Below, in pieces: positions 9,452 through 20,966 of a stretch of DNA of 64,000 nucleotides. Each line of letters opens with the position of its first letter. The first letter of the stretch is position 1. Made by a program: the position numbers and the translations under genes. The stretch comes from Metridium senile. Lineage: Eukaryota > Cnidaria > Anthozoa > Actiniaria > Metridiidae. The stretch is taken from positions 4,534,229-4,598,228 of the forward strand of contig OX459110.1 of assembly GCA_949775045.1 (NCBI GenBank). The letters run 5' to 3'. Below the pieces are notes generated by a model. It did no database searches. It had not been told where the DNA came from and saw only the letters and a list, made by a program, of their open reading frames with translations.

Positions 9452-10140
9452 CCGGTACAACAATAGTGTATATATATATACTGTAAAAGGAAGTCAGAAT
9501 TTAAAGCTGTTGCCCTGACAGGCAATAGGTTCTTGACTTCAATAAGCTTTTAGATGTACATGTAATAACATTAATTTTAAAGTTAATTGTAGCAAATAGT
9601 TATATGACTTGCACTATTATTGTGACTTGTCCTTGTAATATCTAATAATTTCATGTTCAATTTAGGTTAATTGTGAAAAATTAGTTACAAAACAAAACAT
9701 TGACTGACTGATCCCTCTGGAAAACAGTTGGTTTTGTTTTCCTAAAAAAACCTCAATGTTTCCTTTAGCAAGCCTTTCAGTTAGAAAACATTGAGATTCA
9801 CTAAGAACCAATTATCAAATCTAGATATTATCATGTAGATGCAAGACATTTTATAAATTATGTATACAATATACCTATTTACCCGCTATTTAAGTTATCA
9901 AGTTTATACAAAAACCGCTCTTATTGCAATATTACATTTGTTAAGATTTATAAGGTTTCAAACGAATATATCTACGGTATTTACTATTAATAAATAAAAT
10001 TATACATTCAATTACTAGATTTTCTCATAATTTAGGTCGTTCGTATTATTCACTTCTTACCTTTTACGGCTTTTAAAACGACGCAGCGCCAAGCGATCGT
10101 GCAAGCTATGACACAAACGCGAACTGAAGTCCATAAATGA
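9452..10140. other. AT-rich non-coding stretch
   Basis: No frame of note. Holds a short TATATATATA run near 9470 and AT-rich DNA of unknown origin. Nothing else recognised. Confidence 0.5.
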
Positions 10141-10560
10141 GGAATACACCACTCTATTCTCATTGATTTGTGCCTCCTCTATTCTCCCAAAAACATTTCT
10201 GAGTATCTAGTCTTCAGAATATTGAATTTTTGCCCACAAAGAAGCAACGAAACAACTAACAGAGAAGAAACACTATCTACTTGTAACAAGATGGCGGACG
10301 CTTGTAGCTTTGTTTTGGCGGGCAAAGTTCGAAATTGTCAGCTTGAGCCAATCACAGTAGAGAATAGCGAGCGGATTTTTCCATATATGGCAGTCGTCCC
10401 AGTCTTCCTGGCAGCGCTAACTCGGTAATGGCGGCCATTATGCTTGGTTGTGCTGTATTATTCCCTGAAGCTCCATTATTTAGCCGCTTTTAATAGAGAT
10501 GTTGGAGCTATTTTGTGTAATAAAGCTGTAAAGAAGAGCAGAAGACCTAGGCATGGCTTA
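10141..10560 (+). promoter_or_regulatory. Promoter-like GC-richer segment with YY1-type motifs
   Basis: Local composition is GC-richer than its surroundings. It carries AAGATGGCGGAC at 10289-10300 and TAATGGCGGCCATTA at 10427-10441. AAGATGGCGGC is the animal YY1 core-promoter motif, usually close to transcription starts and reading in the direction of transcription. An 86-codon frame (10168-10428) crosses the segment but resembles no family I know. It could be the promoter and first exon of a displaced host gene. No downstream exon was recognised. Confidence 0.3.
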
Positions 10561-11250
10561 CTTATCGTGAATCGACTTCGCAAAAGGTTTGTAAACCGTT
10601 CGATTTCTTTATTAAGATAATGCTTACGAGTAAATTATGGGGAGTAATCTGGCAATAAACTTGATGATTCCTGCCATTCAACTGGCCATAACTTTACATA
10701 TTACTAGAATCAGAGTATCATTTATGTTTGATATCATTGTAATATTAAAATTGTAGTATAGTATAGCTGAGGATAGCTAATCTAACGATTGTTTATGGAC
10801 TAAAAATTATATGGTTTGAGGTCTGCATGCTTGTAAGACCCTTGTAAACAAGGTTATTGTTCTTCTAACTCGCCTATACATACAGTACTTTACGCATATA
10901 CTGTATAATTTATTCCTCAGTTGGCTTTATATATTATATAATTGGTTTTATTTAATTATTTTCATGTCTAAAAAGTTTGATTTTGTTTACTGCAGGTTTT
11001 GTTATCATCAGGCCCATTGTCAGTGGAAGAAGGATCAGAAAACAAAACGATTGTCATCGCTTTAAAACAAATAACACTACATAAGAACTTATATCAAACA
11101 ATATGTATATATTTTTTGATTCAAGACTTTTTTGTGGTAAGTTCATAAATCTATTAAGGTTTTTTTATCTTTAAGCTTCCTGTGTAAGCTTATATCAGGT
11201 GTGATTTTAGGCCCACTTCTAGGTTTTTAAACGTTCAATTGTTTTAGCCG
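10561..11250. other. Unassigned non-coding stretch
   Basis: AT-rich with scattered stops in all frames. A TTTACTGCAG tract near 10993 resembles a splice acceptor, but the following sequence gives no recognisable protein. Confidence 0.4.
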
Positions 11251-11309
11251 ATGGAAATTTTGAAACAGAAAATTATATGCTGTGTCTATTTGCCCAGCAG
11301 CCGGTCAAT

Positions 11310-11660
11310 GACCTCAAAATATTATTTGACTGGCAGTCAATATTTTTTGCCAAATTTCTTTAAAAAAACAAACAACAGATTTGTAAATCCAAAGTATCCT
11401 AGATTTATTCAAAATCAACTAGCACTTCCTTTGATCGTAAAAGTTTGAAAATTCTTTGTGTACTGTTTTCTCGGCATAGAATACGGTGCACATTTGGATG
11501 GCACTCTATTTTCACCATCACTGTGAGTTCCTGGTCAATGTCCTCGAAATACTATTTAACTGGCAATCGATATTTTCTTGATCTTTTACAATCAAAAGTA
11601 AAAAGTAGTGCTAGGTCACTTGTGATTCTGAATAAATCTAGGATACTAGATAGTGCCATA
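11310..11660. repeat. Degenerate inverted and direct repeat pair
   Basis: A segment with TATCCTAGATTTATTC (about 11390-11445) returns inverted at about 11585-11650. A second segment, GGTCAATG-ACCTC followed by AATATTATTTGACTGGCA (from 11297), recurs directly at about 11533-11580. This suggests a decayed MITE or foldback. Small frames over it are not credible genes. Confidence 0.5.
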
Positions 11661-11952
11661 ACATTTCTAACCCTTGTCATACCAGGGAAAAATATAGTCG
11701 TTTTTGATATCATATTTCTTAATTACAAGGACAAGTATACTTGTTTTTTTGTTTTTTTTAGTTTGTTTGGCGTTGGTAATCTTGGTCTTGGTCCACTACA
11801 AATAAGTATAATTGTTATTGACACTGAGAAATTTGATCAAAAGGATTATTACTAGTACTTTGCATGAAAATAGCTTAATGGTGAAATCCATTTTATCCAA
11901 GATTATTACATTTCAGTATTGTTTTAAAATTTCTCTTTATAAAGCCTTAAGA

Positions 11953-12200
11953 CTGGTTTTCACTGGGCATAAGCAAAAGCTAGTGAGGACATTACCAAAA
12001 TAAGCATATGTTCATTTTTCTTATGTTATTCTTATGTCTGCTTACGTCAAGTGAAAATAGGGGAAACAAGCACAAACACAAGGTTCACATTCCCTCATAC
12101 ACATTTTTCCTTTGTATGCATGCGTACAAGCTTATGCTGGTGCTGTCCTTGCTAGCTTTGCTTGTGCTTATGCTTGTGCTTATATGCTAGTGAAAACCAG
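11953..12200. mobile_element. MITE with CTGGTTTTCAC ends, complete copy
   Basis: 248 bp bounded by CTGGTTTTCACTGGGCATAA and the complement ending GTGAAAACCAG, with terminal repeats of about 60 bp that also contain AGCTAGTGAGGACA. No coding sequence. It serves as the uninterrupted reference for the copy at 5877-6215. Confidence 0.8.
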
Positions 12201-12297
12201 CCTAGATTTCTTTATAGAATAACAAAATAACATACATTATTTATAAAGTAGGTTTCTACAAAAAATATACATTACGATTGATAATAAGCGAAGAAAC
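12201..12297 (-). repeat. Flank repeat, right copy (inverted match of 5783-5876)
   Basis: Reverse complement of the left flank repeat, with small indels (one copy carries a few extra bases after GAAACCTAC). Together with the MITE next to it, it forms the inner boundary of the foreign block. Confidence 0.75.
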
Positions 12298-12299
12298 AG

Positions 12300-12475
12300 G
12301 TAAATTGTTGTGGATCCACGAGTCGAAGTCGAGTGTATCCACAACAATTTAGACAATGAGATGGCAACAACCGTGGTAAATAAGAGGACATACCACATGA
12401 AACTATTGTGAATTTGTTTTTTACCACAATCATAATGTCAACCGTGGTATGTACTCTTATTTACCACGGCTCACG
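12300..12475. repeat. Two short hairpins (GGATCCAC and CCGTGGTAAATAAGAG)
   Basis: Hairpin 1, 12302-12352: AAATTGTTGTGGATCCAC against its complement. Hairpin 2, 12369-12473: CCGTGGTAAATAAGAGGACA against GTACTCTTATTTACCACGG. Related to the direct copy at 6220-6300. Confidence 0.7.
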
Positions 12476-12535
12476 ACCAATCAGAAAGCGAGAAAATTAT
12501 CAAATGTGGTAAAATTGATATTAACTCGGTAACTG

Positions 12536-12911
12536 GTTTGAAATTTTACCATATATCCACCAAATGTATTCAGCAATTACCAACTACATTTGAAGTTGAC
12601 TCAGTTGCTGATTTGAAATTTTACCATATATCCACCAAATGTATTCAGCAATTACCAACTACATTTGAAGTTGACTCGGTTGCTGATTTGAAATTTTACC
12701 ATATATCCACCAAATGTATTCAGCAATTACCAACTACATTTGAAGTTGACTCGGTTGCTGATTTGAAATTTTACCATATATCCACCAAATGTATTCAGCA
12801 ATTACCAACTACATTTGAAGTTGACTCGGTTGCTGATTTGAAATTTTACCATATATCCACCAAATGTATTCGGTAATTACCAACTACATTTCAAGTTGAC
12901 TCGGTTGATTA
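12536..12911 (+). repeat. 75-bp tandem repeat, five copies
   Basis: Five units, each containing GAAATTTTACCATATATCCA, AATGTATTCAGCAATTACCA and GAAGTTGACTCGGTTGCTGA. The middle copies are nearly identical and the outer ones diverge. Because 75 is a multiple of three, a 112-codon frame with a 25-residue repeat is open across it. The frame lacks any context and is treated as a by-product. Confidence 0.88.
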
Positions 12912-13315
12912 GGTCACGATTTACCCTAGATATAGAGTTAATGTACCATACTGTAATTTTAATGCAAATCATTAAGTTATGTACCAGTTTTTAAAGTATA
13001 GTAAAAGGCTCCCATTAGATTTAAAATTGTTACCATGTATGCTTGTTAAAATTAAGTAAAAATATTGAAAATTGTAACATTTTATCATTTCTGGTTAATA
13101 AAACATTGCTTCAATATAAACTGTACCATTGTCTTTTTCTGTTCACATTGGTGGGTTTTGTGTTAGTTGGCTTTCATTTATACCAATTTAAGTATTTTTG
13201 GTAAATAATTTGACATTTCCATTGAAATTTTGCCATCACTCTGGTAAAAAATGACCTATTTAGTGGAAATTTTACCAAAAAAGTTACTTCAGAATATTGT
13301 CACTTAAAAAAGTAC
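12912..13315. other. AT-rich spacer before the integrase fragment
   Basis: Many TTTTACC / GGTAAA words like those in the 75-bp repeat and one AATAAA near 13096. No frame. The junction with the retroelement is near 13316. Confidence 0.45.
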
Positions 13316-14524
13316 ATGTTATCAGGCTGTAAGTACATTTTAACGATTGTTGATTATGCTACACGATATCCTGAGGCCATACCATTGAAGAACATAAATT
13401 CAAAAACTGTTGCTGATGCTCTGATTCAATGTTTTACGCTAGTAGGCATACCGGACGAATTAGTGTCTGATCAAGGCTCCAATTTTTTGAGCACCCTTAT
13501 GAAGCAAATGTATGAGCATCTAGGAATAACTAAGATCCAAACATCTGTGTACCACCCTGAGGCTAATGGGTTAGTTGAGAGGTTCAATGGAACATTAAAA
13601 ACAATGCTAAGAAAATTTGTGAGCGAGTCTGTACAAGATTGGGACAAGTACTTACCGCATTTGCTTTTTGCTTATAAAGAAGTCCCTTGTGAATCCACAG
13701 GTTATTCTCCCTTCGAGTTGCTGCATGGGCGTACACCTAGAGGAGCGATGGCAATCATCAAAGAGAACTGGCTAGAAACCCCTTTACCAGAGCAGAACCT
13801 CGTTAGTCACGTCCTTGAGATGCGCAGAAGGTTGGCATTAATGCAGAAGAACGTAGTTGAAAATTTGACGGCAAGTCAAGCGAAGCAAAAACGTCTCTAC
13901 GATAGGAAAAGTACTACTAGACGATTCAAAGCTGGAGACAAAGTTCTAGTACTATTACCGACACCGGGAAGCAAACTGGAAACGAAATGGCAGGTCCCCC
14001 ATGTTATCACTCAAGTTAAAGATGATGGAAGGAGTTATGAAGTGGACACAGGAAACAGAAAGAAGCGTCACCGAACGTACTACATAAATCTATTGAAGAA
14101 GTGGCAGGATCGTGATGACGTCGCTGCTTTAGCTATCCCAGAACCTGTTGCTGACAGTCTACCATGTCACCGAAGCCTTCTTCGTCTGACCGACGCCGAG
14201 TCCTGGGAAGATGTAAAGATTAACGAACAATTGACAAAACAAGAACACAAGGGCGTCACCGAGATCCTTGAAACCTTTTCTGACGTACTCTCAGGAATAC
14301 CAGGCAGAACAACAGCGGCGGTCCATAATATAGATACTGGTGACGCAGAACCGATAAACTCCACGCCATACAAGGTACCACAAACACTTGAAAACCAAGT
14401 AAGTGATGAAATTGATAAGATGCTAGCCATGGGTGTGGTTCGTCCCTCTAAGAGTCCCTGGGCATCCCCTGTTGTTATTGTCCCAAATCCAGACCAGACA
14501 CTAAGAATGTGTGCGGACTATTGA
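13316..14524 (+). pseudogene. Gmr1-like pol: integrase core fused ahead of RT start
   Basis: Integrase begins in mid-domain at K-Y-I-L-T-I-V-D-Y-A-T-R-Y, so the zinc-binding region and the strand with the first catalytic Asp are missing. The second Asp (L-V-S-D-Q-G-S-N-F, near 13470) and the Glu region (P-E-A-N-G-L-V-E-R-F, near 13560) are present, followed by the D-K-V-L-V and K-R-H-R-T-Y-Y C-terminal motifs. The same frame continues into the RT lead-in (A-V-H-N-I-D-T-G and S-P-W-A-S-P-V-V). A stop at 14522-14524 falls inside the RT L-R-M-C-A-D-Y motif because of a 1-2 base loss. Integrase before RT in a single frame is the key feature. The protein is defective at both ends. Confidence 0.85.
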
Positions 14525-14895
14525 AAATTAACAGAATTACAAAGATGGATGCTTATCCCATTCCCAGACTGGATAGAATTGTTGAGAGGGTCGCAGCTGC
14601 TAGTTACATTACCACCCTAGACTTAACAAAAGGCTATTGGCAAATCCCCCTGGCCGAAGAAGCCATAGAAAAGTCAGCGATAATTGCCTCAAATAGTTTG
14701 TTTGAGTTCACAGTTATGCCGTTTGGGATGAAAACAGCACCCGCCACGTTTCAAAGGATGATGAGGAAAGTTGTGCTCAAAGGTCTTGAAGAGTTTTCTA
14801 ACGCTTACATCGATGATGTTGCCATTGACACAAGTAAAAGTGTAGAACACCATCTAAAGTTGGAAGTAAAGAAATTCATCCCAAAGAAGTGCTAG
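14509..14895 (+). pseudogene. Gmr1-like pol: RT palm
   Basis: Continues the RT in the next frame: Y-P-I-P-R, T-L-D-L-T-K-G-Y-W-Q-I-P, M-P-F-G-M-K-T-A-P-A-T-F, and the catalytic Y-I-D-D at 14806-14817. After H-H-L-K the usual segment of about 70-80 residues between palm and thumb is missing, and a second frameshift follows at 14889-14895. The active-site residues survive but the domain is not complete. Confidence 0.85.
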
Positions 14896-15512
14896 TACGA
14901 GCTATTGATCGATACCCAACTCCGCTGACCAAGAAACAAGTAAGATCATTCCTAGGTTTGGTGGGATATTATAGGAAATTTATACCGAATTTTGCCCAAA
15001 GAGCACTTGCCGTAACTGATCTCACTAACGGTAGTTGTCCTACAAAAGTAAAGTGGACTGATAATTGTGAAGTATCATTTCAGGACCTAAAGCAAGCCAT
15101 GAAAGAACAACCCATGTTAGTGCCACCCCAATGGGAGAAAGAGTTTGTTCTACAAGTAGACGCGTCACAACGTGGATTAGGTGCTGTCTTGTCCCAGAAA
15201 CTTGGAGAAGATGAGGAACATCCCATAGCGTTCGCACCTCGGAAACTTCAGCCCAGGGAAGAGAAGCTATCTACCACTGAAAAGGAATGTTTAGCCATAG
15301 TTTGGGGAGTGGAGCACTTCAAGTACTACTTATGGGGAAGACCCTTTACTTTACAAACCGACCACAACCCATTGGTTTGGCTTGGACAAGTGAAAGACAA
15401 GAACCAGAAACTACTTCGGTGGAGCATCACCTTACAAGAATACATCATGAAAATTAATCACAAGCAAGGTATCAAGAACACTAATGCAGATGCGCTTAGT
15501 AGAGCGTTATGA
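14889..15512 (+). pseudogene. Gmr1-like pol: RT thumb and RNase H
   Basis: Starts in the thumb (K-K-Q-V-R-S-F-L-G-L-V-G-Y-Y), then RNase H with Q-V-D-A-S-Q-R-G-L-G-A-V (first Asp), S-T-T-E-K-E-C-L-A (Glu) and L-Q-T-D-H-N-P-L (second Asp). It ends in the common A-D-A-L-S-R-A-L tail of Gypsy RNase H and a TGA. With no integrase after it, pol ends here, as expected for the Gmr1 order. RNase H itself appears intact. Confidence 0.85.
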
Positions 15513-15579
15513 CTTTGTTTCTACCATACTCATAGTAAAACATTTTTGTTAATATTATTCAATTTTTCTAATATTATCT

Positions 15580-15597
15580 AAAGGGGGATTTCGAAGG
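15580..15597 (+). promoter_or_regulatory. Polypurine tract of the Gmr1-like element
   Basis: AAAGGGGGATTTCGAAGG directly abuts the 3' LTR, the site where plus-strand DNA synthesis starts. Confidence 0.75.
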
Positions 15598-16220
15598 TGT
15601 GACGATAGAAATACCCCAGAGAGTTCAATGTAAACAACAGTAACAATGTAGGTTATATAACCTCGTTAGATATTATATAATAAGACCCAAGAGAATACTA
15701 AGCAAAGTATGAACAATGTACGTTACATAACCTAGTAAAGACACAATAGATATTCAAATGCAAGTTAAGTAATAAATGTAACGCTATTCAGCATACAGAA
15801 GAAAAAAAAACAGTTTGAGTATACGCGGTGAACAGTTGGAGTCAACGGTTGAGGTCAACAGAAAAGGAGTTGTGTTCTGGAGTGCGAAAGATCCTAGTAC
15901 CTCTTCCACGTACTGAATCAAGTCCGTGGGTTGAAACTAGTGGATCGAAGACAAGCGAAAGAGACAAGATAAAGACAAAGCTAAGCCAGGTGAAACTGAT
16001 ATGAACTCCCGTAACTGTTAAGTATGTAGTGGAAATAGTATAAGAACTGTGTAACTGAACTCTAATTCGAACGTTTTTAATAGTGTACAAGTCCTTTAAT
16101 TTAGTTGTTTAGTAAAAGTATTCTCGTATAAATTGTTGTCGTTTTCTTGTAATTGTGTACCGGGAGAAAGATGAATACTTTAGGTGGGAATACTGGGGAG
16201 GTTTATAGGACCGCGTCACA
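15598..16220 (+). repeat. 3' LTR of the Gmr1-like element
   Basis: TGTGACGATAG to GCGTCACA, 623 bp. Same content as 4807-5436 apart from point changes and small indels, for example loss of a TTTTAACAGTT stretch present in the 5' copy. Short frames crossing its right border start in the LTR and run into the old element. Confidence 0.92.
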
Positions 16221-16518
16221 CCTACCCAGACGTGCGACAGATGAAGACGTTGATGAAGGAATCCCTGTCGCAAGATCACCTCTCCCTTGTCCTCCACCGA
16301 TCCCTGACGCAATCTCCACTCCCGCCATACAGACCAGACAGCCCGAAGCGCAAAATTGTCCATCACCAGCTGAACCTGACGCTCCTGAAGAAATTGGTGA
16401 AGCGGATGCCTTATCCTCAGCCCCATCAGTTGTCCCCACAGTTGAAGAAGGGCCGCGCAGATCCACTCGGCCAAGACGTCACACTACACATTTAGCAGAC
16501 TATGTTACTGACACTTAA
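16221..16518 (+). pseudogene. Old LTR retroelement: C-terminal pol tail, resumed
   Basis: Begins with the second CCTAC. Joined in frame to 4806 it gives a Pro/Glu-rich tail and a basic end (R-R-S-T-R-P-R-R-H, then L-A-D-Y-V) before TAA at 16516-16518. This tail type is common at the end of pol in Gypsy-like elements carrying integrase last, so the host element has the usual RT-before-integrase order. Confidence 0.75.
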
Positions 16519-16800
16519 TCTAGTAGTTAGCATCCATAGACACGCAGCGTTGTATCTAAATTCGTTCCCGTTCTGAACCGTTGAAAAAAAAGAAAACGGA
16601 AAAAAGGAAGTCACGCCAGTTCCAGTCAGTGGTACAGATGGTTTATGCACGTGACCGATTGTTGGTCGGCCATCTTGTTATTTTTCGCTCGATCGTTCGT
16701 TCTACGTTTTGTAGTCAGTTTTAGTTATACTATTAAAGCTCGTTGGTTAAGTGAATGAAAATGAAAATGAAAATGAATGACGAGGAGGGTTGCAGATGAA
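16519..16800 (+). other. Probable 3' untranslated part of the old element
   Basis: Follows the pol stop. Contains a purine run (AAAAAAAAGAAAACGGAAAA, 16584-16603) that may be a polypurine tract, then sequence that could be LTR, then a GAAAAT microsatellite (16755-16775). No 5' LTR exists for comparison, so the LTR boundary cannot be set. Confidence 0.4.
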
Positions 16801-18605
<1,805 letters not shown>

Positions 18606-19679
18606 TCACTTCTGGATTGTGTTCTATTACTATTAGTGATTATCTTTTGAATGAAAAAAGAATTTTCTCAAAAGAGAGTTGTGACCCAATGACACATCAA
18701 GGTTTGTTGTTTACACAACTTCAATCGGCGATTTCTCGTTTTATGTTTTGCACGAATTACTATATCCAACTTTGAAAGGCTAATGTGCCTCGATATTTCA
18801 GTCAAATATCTTGAAAATTAACAAAGAGCCTGATCAACGCACCTAGAATTCCACATTGTGTGAGCGATTACCAAGTTACGGCTAGGTTTCTGATTTATGA
18901 TGGTTAGTATCAGATTTCACTAAAAATAATGAATATTGAATTCAATTCAGATTTATATTAAAAGTAAGTAAAATTTTATTAAACGCTCACACAATCTATA
19001 AAACGTGTTGGCACATTATTCCTTCAAACAAACACATATATTTTGAGTTTGTCATGCTCTAGCGCATTTACATATAAACATATTTGGATTTTAAAAACTT
19101 CACACGCGAATGATGTATAATATGTTAAAATAATATTTAATCCGACGCGCTAGTGATTTTATCATGAAGAGACCCCGCGAAGAGTTAAAGTAACCATAAA
19201 TGGCATTCACCGGGTTTCATCGAGTGACCACCTCGACTCATTGTTGCCAGGTATGTTGGACAAAAGATGTCAAAATGTGGTGAAAACAACAGTCACGCCA
19301 TTTGAGTTCATATCGTGGTGCACATTTCTTGTTCTCATTACATTTTGACGTCATCTGTGCATTAATTTTGTTAGAGTACAAGCAAAAGGATTTACTCACA
19401 GGTGTATATTGAAGGATGGGGATGCTCATCAGAAATTTTGATCAGATCATCTTGTCAAGGTATCAACAAATTATTATTACCACTAAAATGAATGATTTCT
19501 TTGTCATTTCATCTCAGGTATCAGCATGATAAGCATTACCTATCCAAATCTCCACTAGGGTTCATCAAGGATACCAATAGCATTAAAGTGTGAAAATTAT
19601 ACTAACATCTACTTACCCTATTCCTGATACATCTGATACAATGTTACCAAGTGCTGCAGCTGTAAAATGTTCATTATAT
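18606..19679. other. Non-coding stretch
   Basis: AT-rich, stops in all frames. No repeat or gene recognised. Confidence 0.5.
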
Positions 19680-19833
19680 TAAAGGAATGGTCGATAATTA
19701 GCGTGCGTATATCCAGTTCTGGAAGCACGATGGTAGCGTAAGAGTCGCACGAGGCTTTAACCGAGTGCGACTCTAGCTACCAGAGTGCTTTCAGAACTGG
19801 ATATACGCACGCTAATTATCGACCATTTCTTTT
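19680..19833. repeat. Hairpin 1 (GGTCGATAATTAGCGTGCGT arms)
   Basis: Arms of about 70 bp are near-perfect reverse complements with a short loop around GGCTTTAACC. Includes GAGTCGCAC / GTGCGACTC in the stem. Foldback element or MITE; no coding capacity. Confidence 0.85.
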
Positions 19834-19855
19834 ATAACATAGGCCCTTTTTTCAG

Positions 19856-20008
19856 TAAAATAATACGATCTTATTAACCAAGCGGGAGGTCTGTACAGGA
19901 GAATCTTGGGTGAAGTCGGAAAGAACAGACCGAACGCAATGAGGACCCGACCAAGGTCAAGATTCTCCTGTACAGACCGACCAAGCTCAGTTAATAAGAA
20001 TTTTATTA
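19856..20008. repeat. Hairpin 2 (GGTCTGTACAGGAGAATCTT arms)
   Basis: Arms of about 52 bp, including GTCTGTACAGGAGAATCTTG and TTAATAAG ends, around a 50-bp spacer containing GAACAGACCGAACGC. Only about 22 bp from hairpin 1. Confidence 0.85.
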
Positions 20009-20652
20009 CATGACCACAATTATTTTCGATAAAAAAGTAATATTTTTTTAATTTAATTATCGACGCGCGTACGTTGCTTTCAATTGGCTTCCCAGTAGTT
20101 TTACTGAAAAAGAGCGGGTTGTCAGAAACCGGTTTTCATTCAGCATGCCTGTCACGGCTGCTTCGACAAACCTACAGTGATTTTAATGCCAAAATATTGA
20201 AATTATTCATCATTCCAAATCAAAGATCGTTTAAAGACAAAGGATTTTGTTTATACCTCTACATCAGAGAAAGTCAAGAAACAAAAAACAAGTTTTACAC
20301 TCACACAAACTGAAGTGAGCCACAATTGATGTTGAAACGAGTTGAAATTCGTCTTGTGGACGTTTGCATCGAGCAAAAGAGCCTTTGAAAGCTCTTATTT
20401 TTCGATAAACAATAATAAGAACTTTAAACGAAATCACCGTAAACTGTTGGAGGAATTAATTTATCTGTGTCGTACTTAATGAAGAAGATGAAAGACATGA
20501 AAGCATGATGATCGCTGACAGAACTTTGAATCGAGAAAAAACGGCCTTTTCCAAGATTTTTGAACCTTTTGTATGCAGACAAAGAAAGACAAGAACACTT
20601 CCTGACTTCAAAAACGTTGTTAACTTTGTAGAAAAACTTATCGTGAATTTTA
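20009..20652. other. Non-coding stretch
   Basis: Two frames of about 76-79 codons without resemblance to a known family. Nothing else seen. Confidence 0.45.
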
Positions 20653-20966
20653 CAGCTTTTTCATCCTCGGGAACCCAGGGGTATTCTTCTGTCGCTCGTT
20701 TCTCGCATCCACAACATATACCCCTGGGAACGTAGTCTGTTGGAGCTTGTTCCGGAAGTCAAAATTCAAACTTATTTAACTACTTTCTTTGAATGGTTAT
20801 CTTGATTTTCATTGGTCGACCTAATAAGGTCGACCAATCAGGAAAGAGCTGAATTTTGACTTCCGGAACAAGCTCCAACAGACTACGTTCCCAGGGGTAT
20901 ATGTTGTGGAAGCGAGAAACGAGCGACAGAAGAATACCCCTGGGTTCCCGAGGATGCAGCTTTTTA
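20653..20966. repeat. Hairpin 3 (CCTCGGGAACCCAGGGGTAT arms)
   Basis: Arms of about 130 bp match almost base for base, including GAACCCAGGGGTATTCTTCT and GGAGCTTGTTCCGGAAGTCA. The centre is a further palindrome TTGGTCGACC…GGTCGACCAA (20814-20839). The left arm has about 30 extra bases near the centre. Overlapping frames on both strands are by-products. Confidence 0.88.

Larger units (their letters stand above)
4807..16220 (+). mobile_element. Gmr1-like Ty3/Gypsy LTR retrotransposon, internally rearranged
   Basis: This 11.4-kb unit is bounded by LTRs of about 630 and 623 bp and flanked by CCTAC. Parts in order: 5' LTR, primer site, short gag-like start, then about 7.5 kb of foreign sequence, then integrase core, RT and RNase H, polypurine tract, 3' LTR. 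The integrase lies upstream of RT, the opposite of ordinary Ty3/Gypsy. This order is known for the Gmr1 group. By eye the LTRs differ at roughly two dozen sites including small indels, so the insertion is not recent. The coding parts carry frameshifts and deletions and the element cannot be autonomous. It is nested in an older LTR element. Confidence 0.85.

Noticed and set aside
10168..10428. Protein-coding gene of 86 residues
   Set aside because: No resemblance to a known family, no introns or partner exons. Kept only as a promoter-like region.
11251..12190. Frames of 60-136 codons
   Set aside because: They run across MITEs and inverted repeats and change character at repeat borders.
12538..12876. 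112-codon frame with a 25-residue repeat
   Set aside because: It is the 75-bp tandem repeat read in frame; no gene context.
16153..16518. Stand-alone 121-codon gene starting in the LTR
   Set aside because: The first 22 codons are LTR sequence; the rest is the tail of the interrupted old pol.
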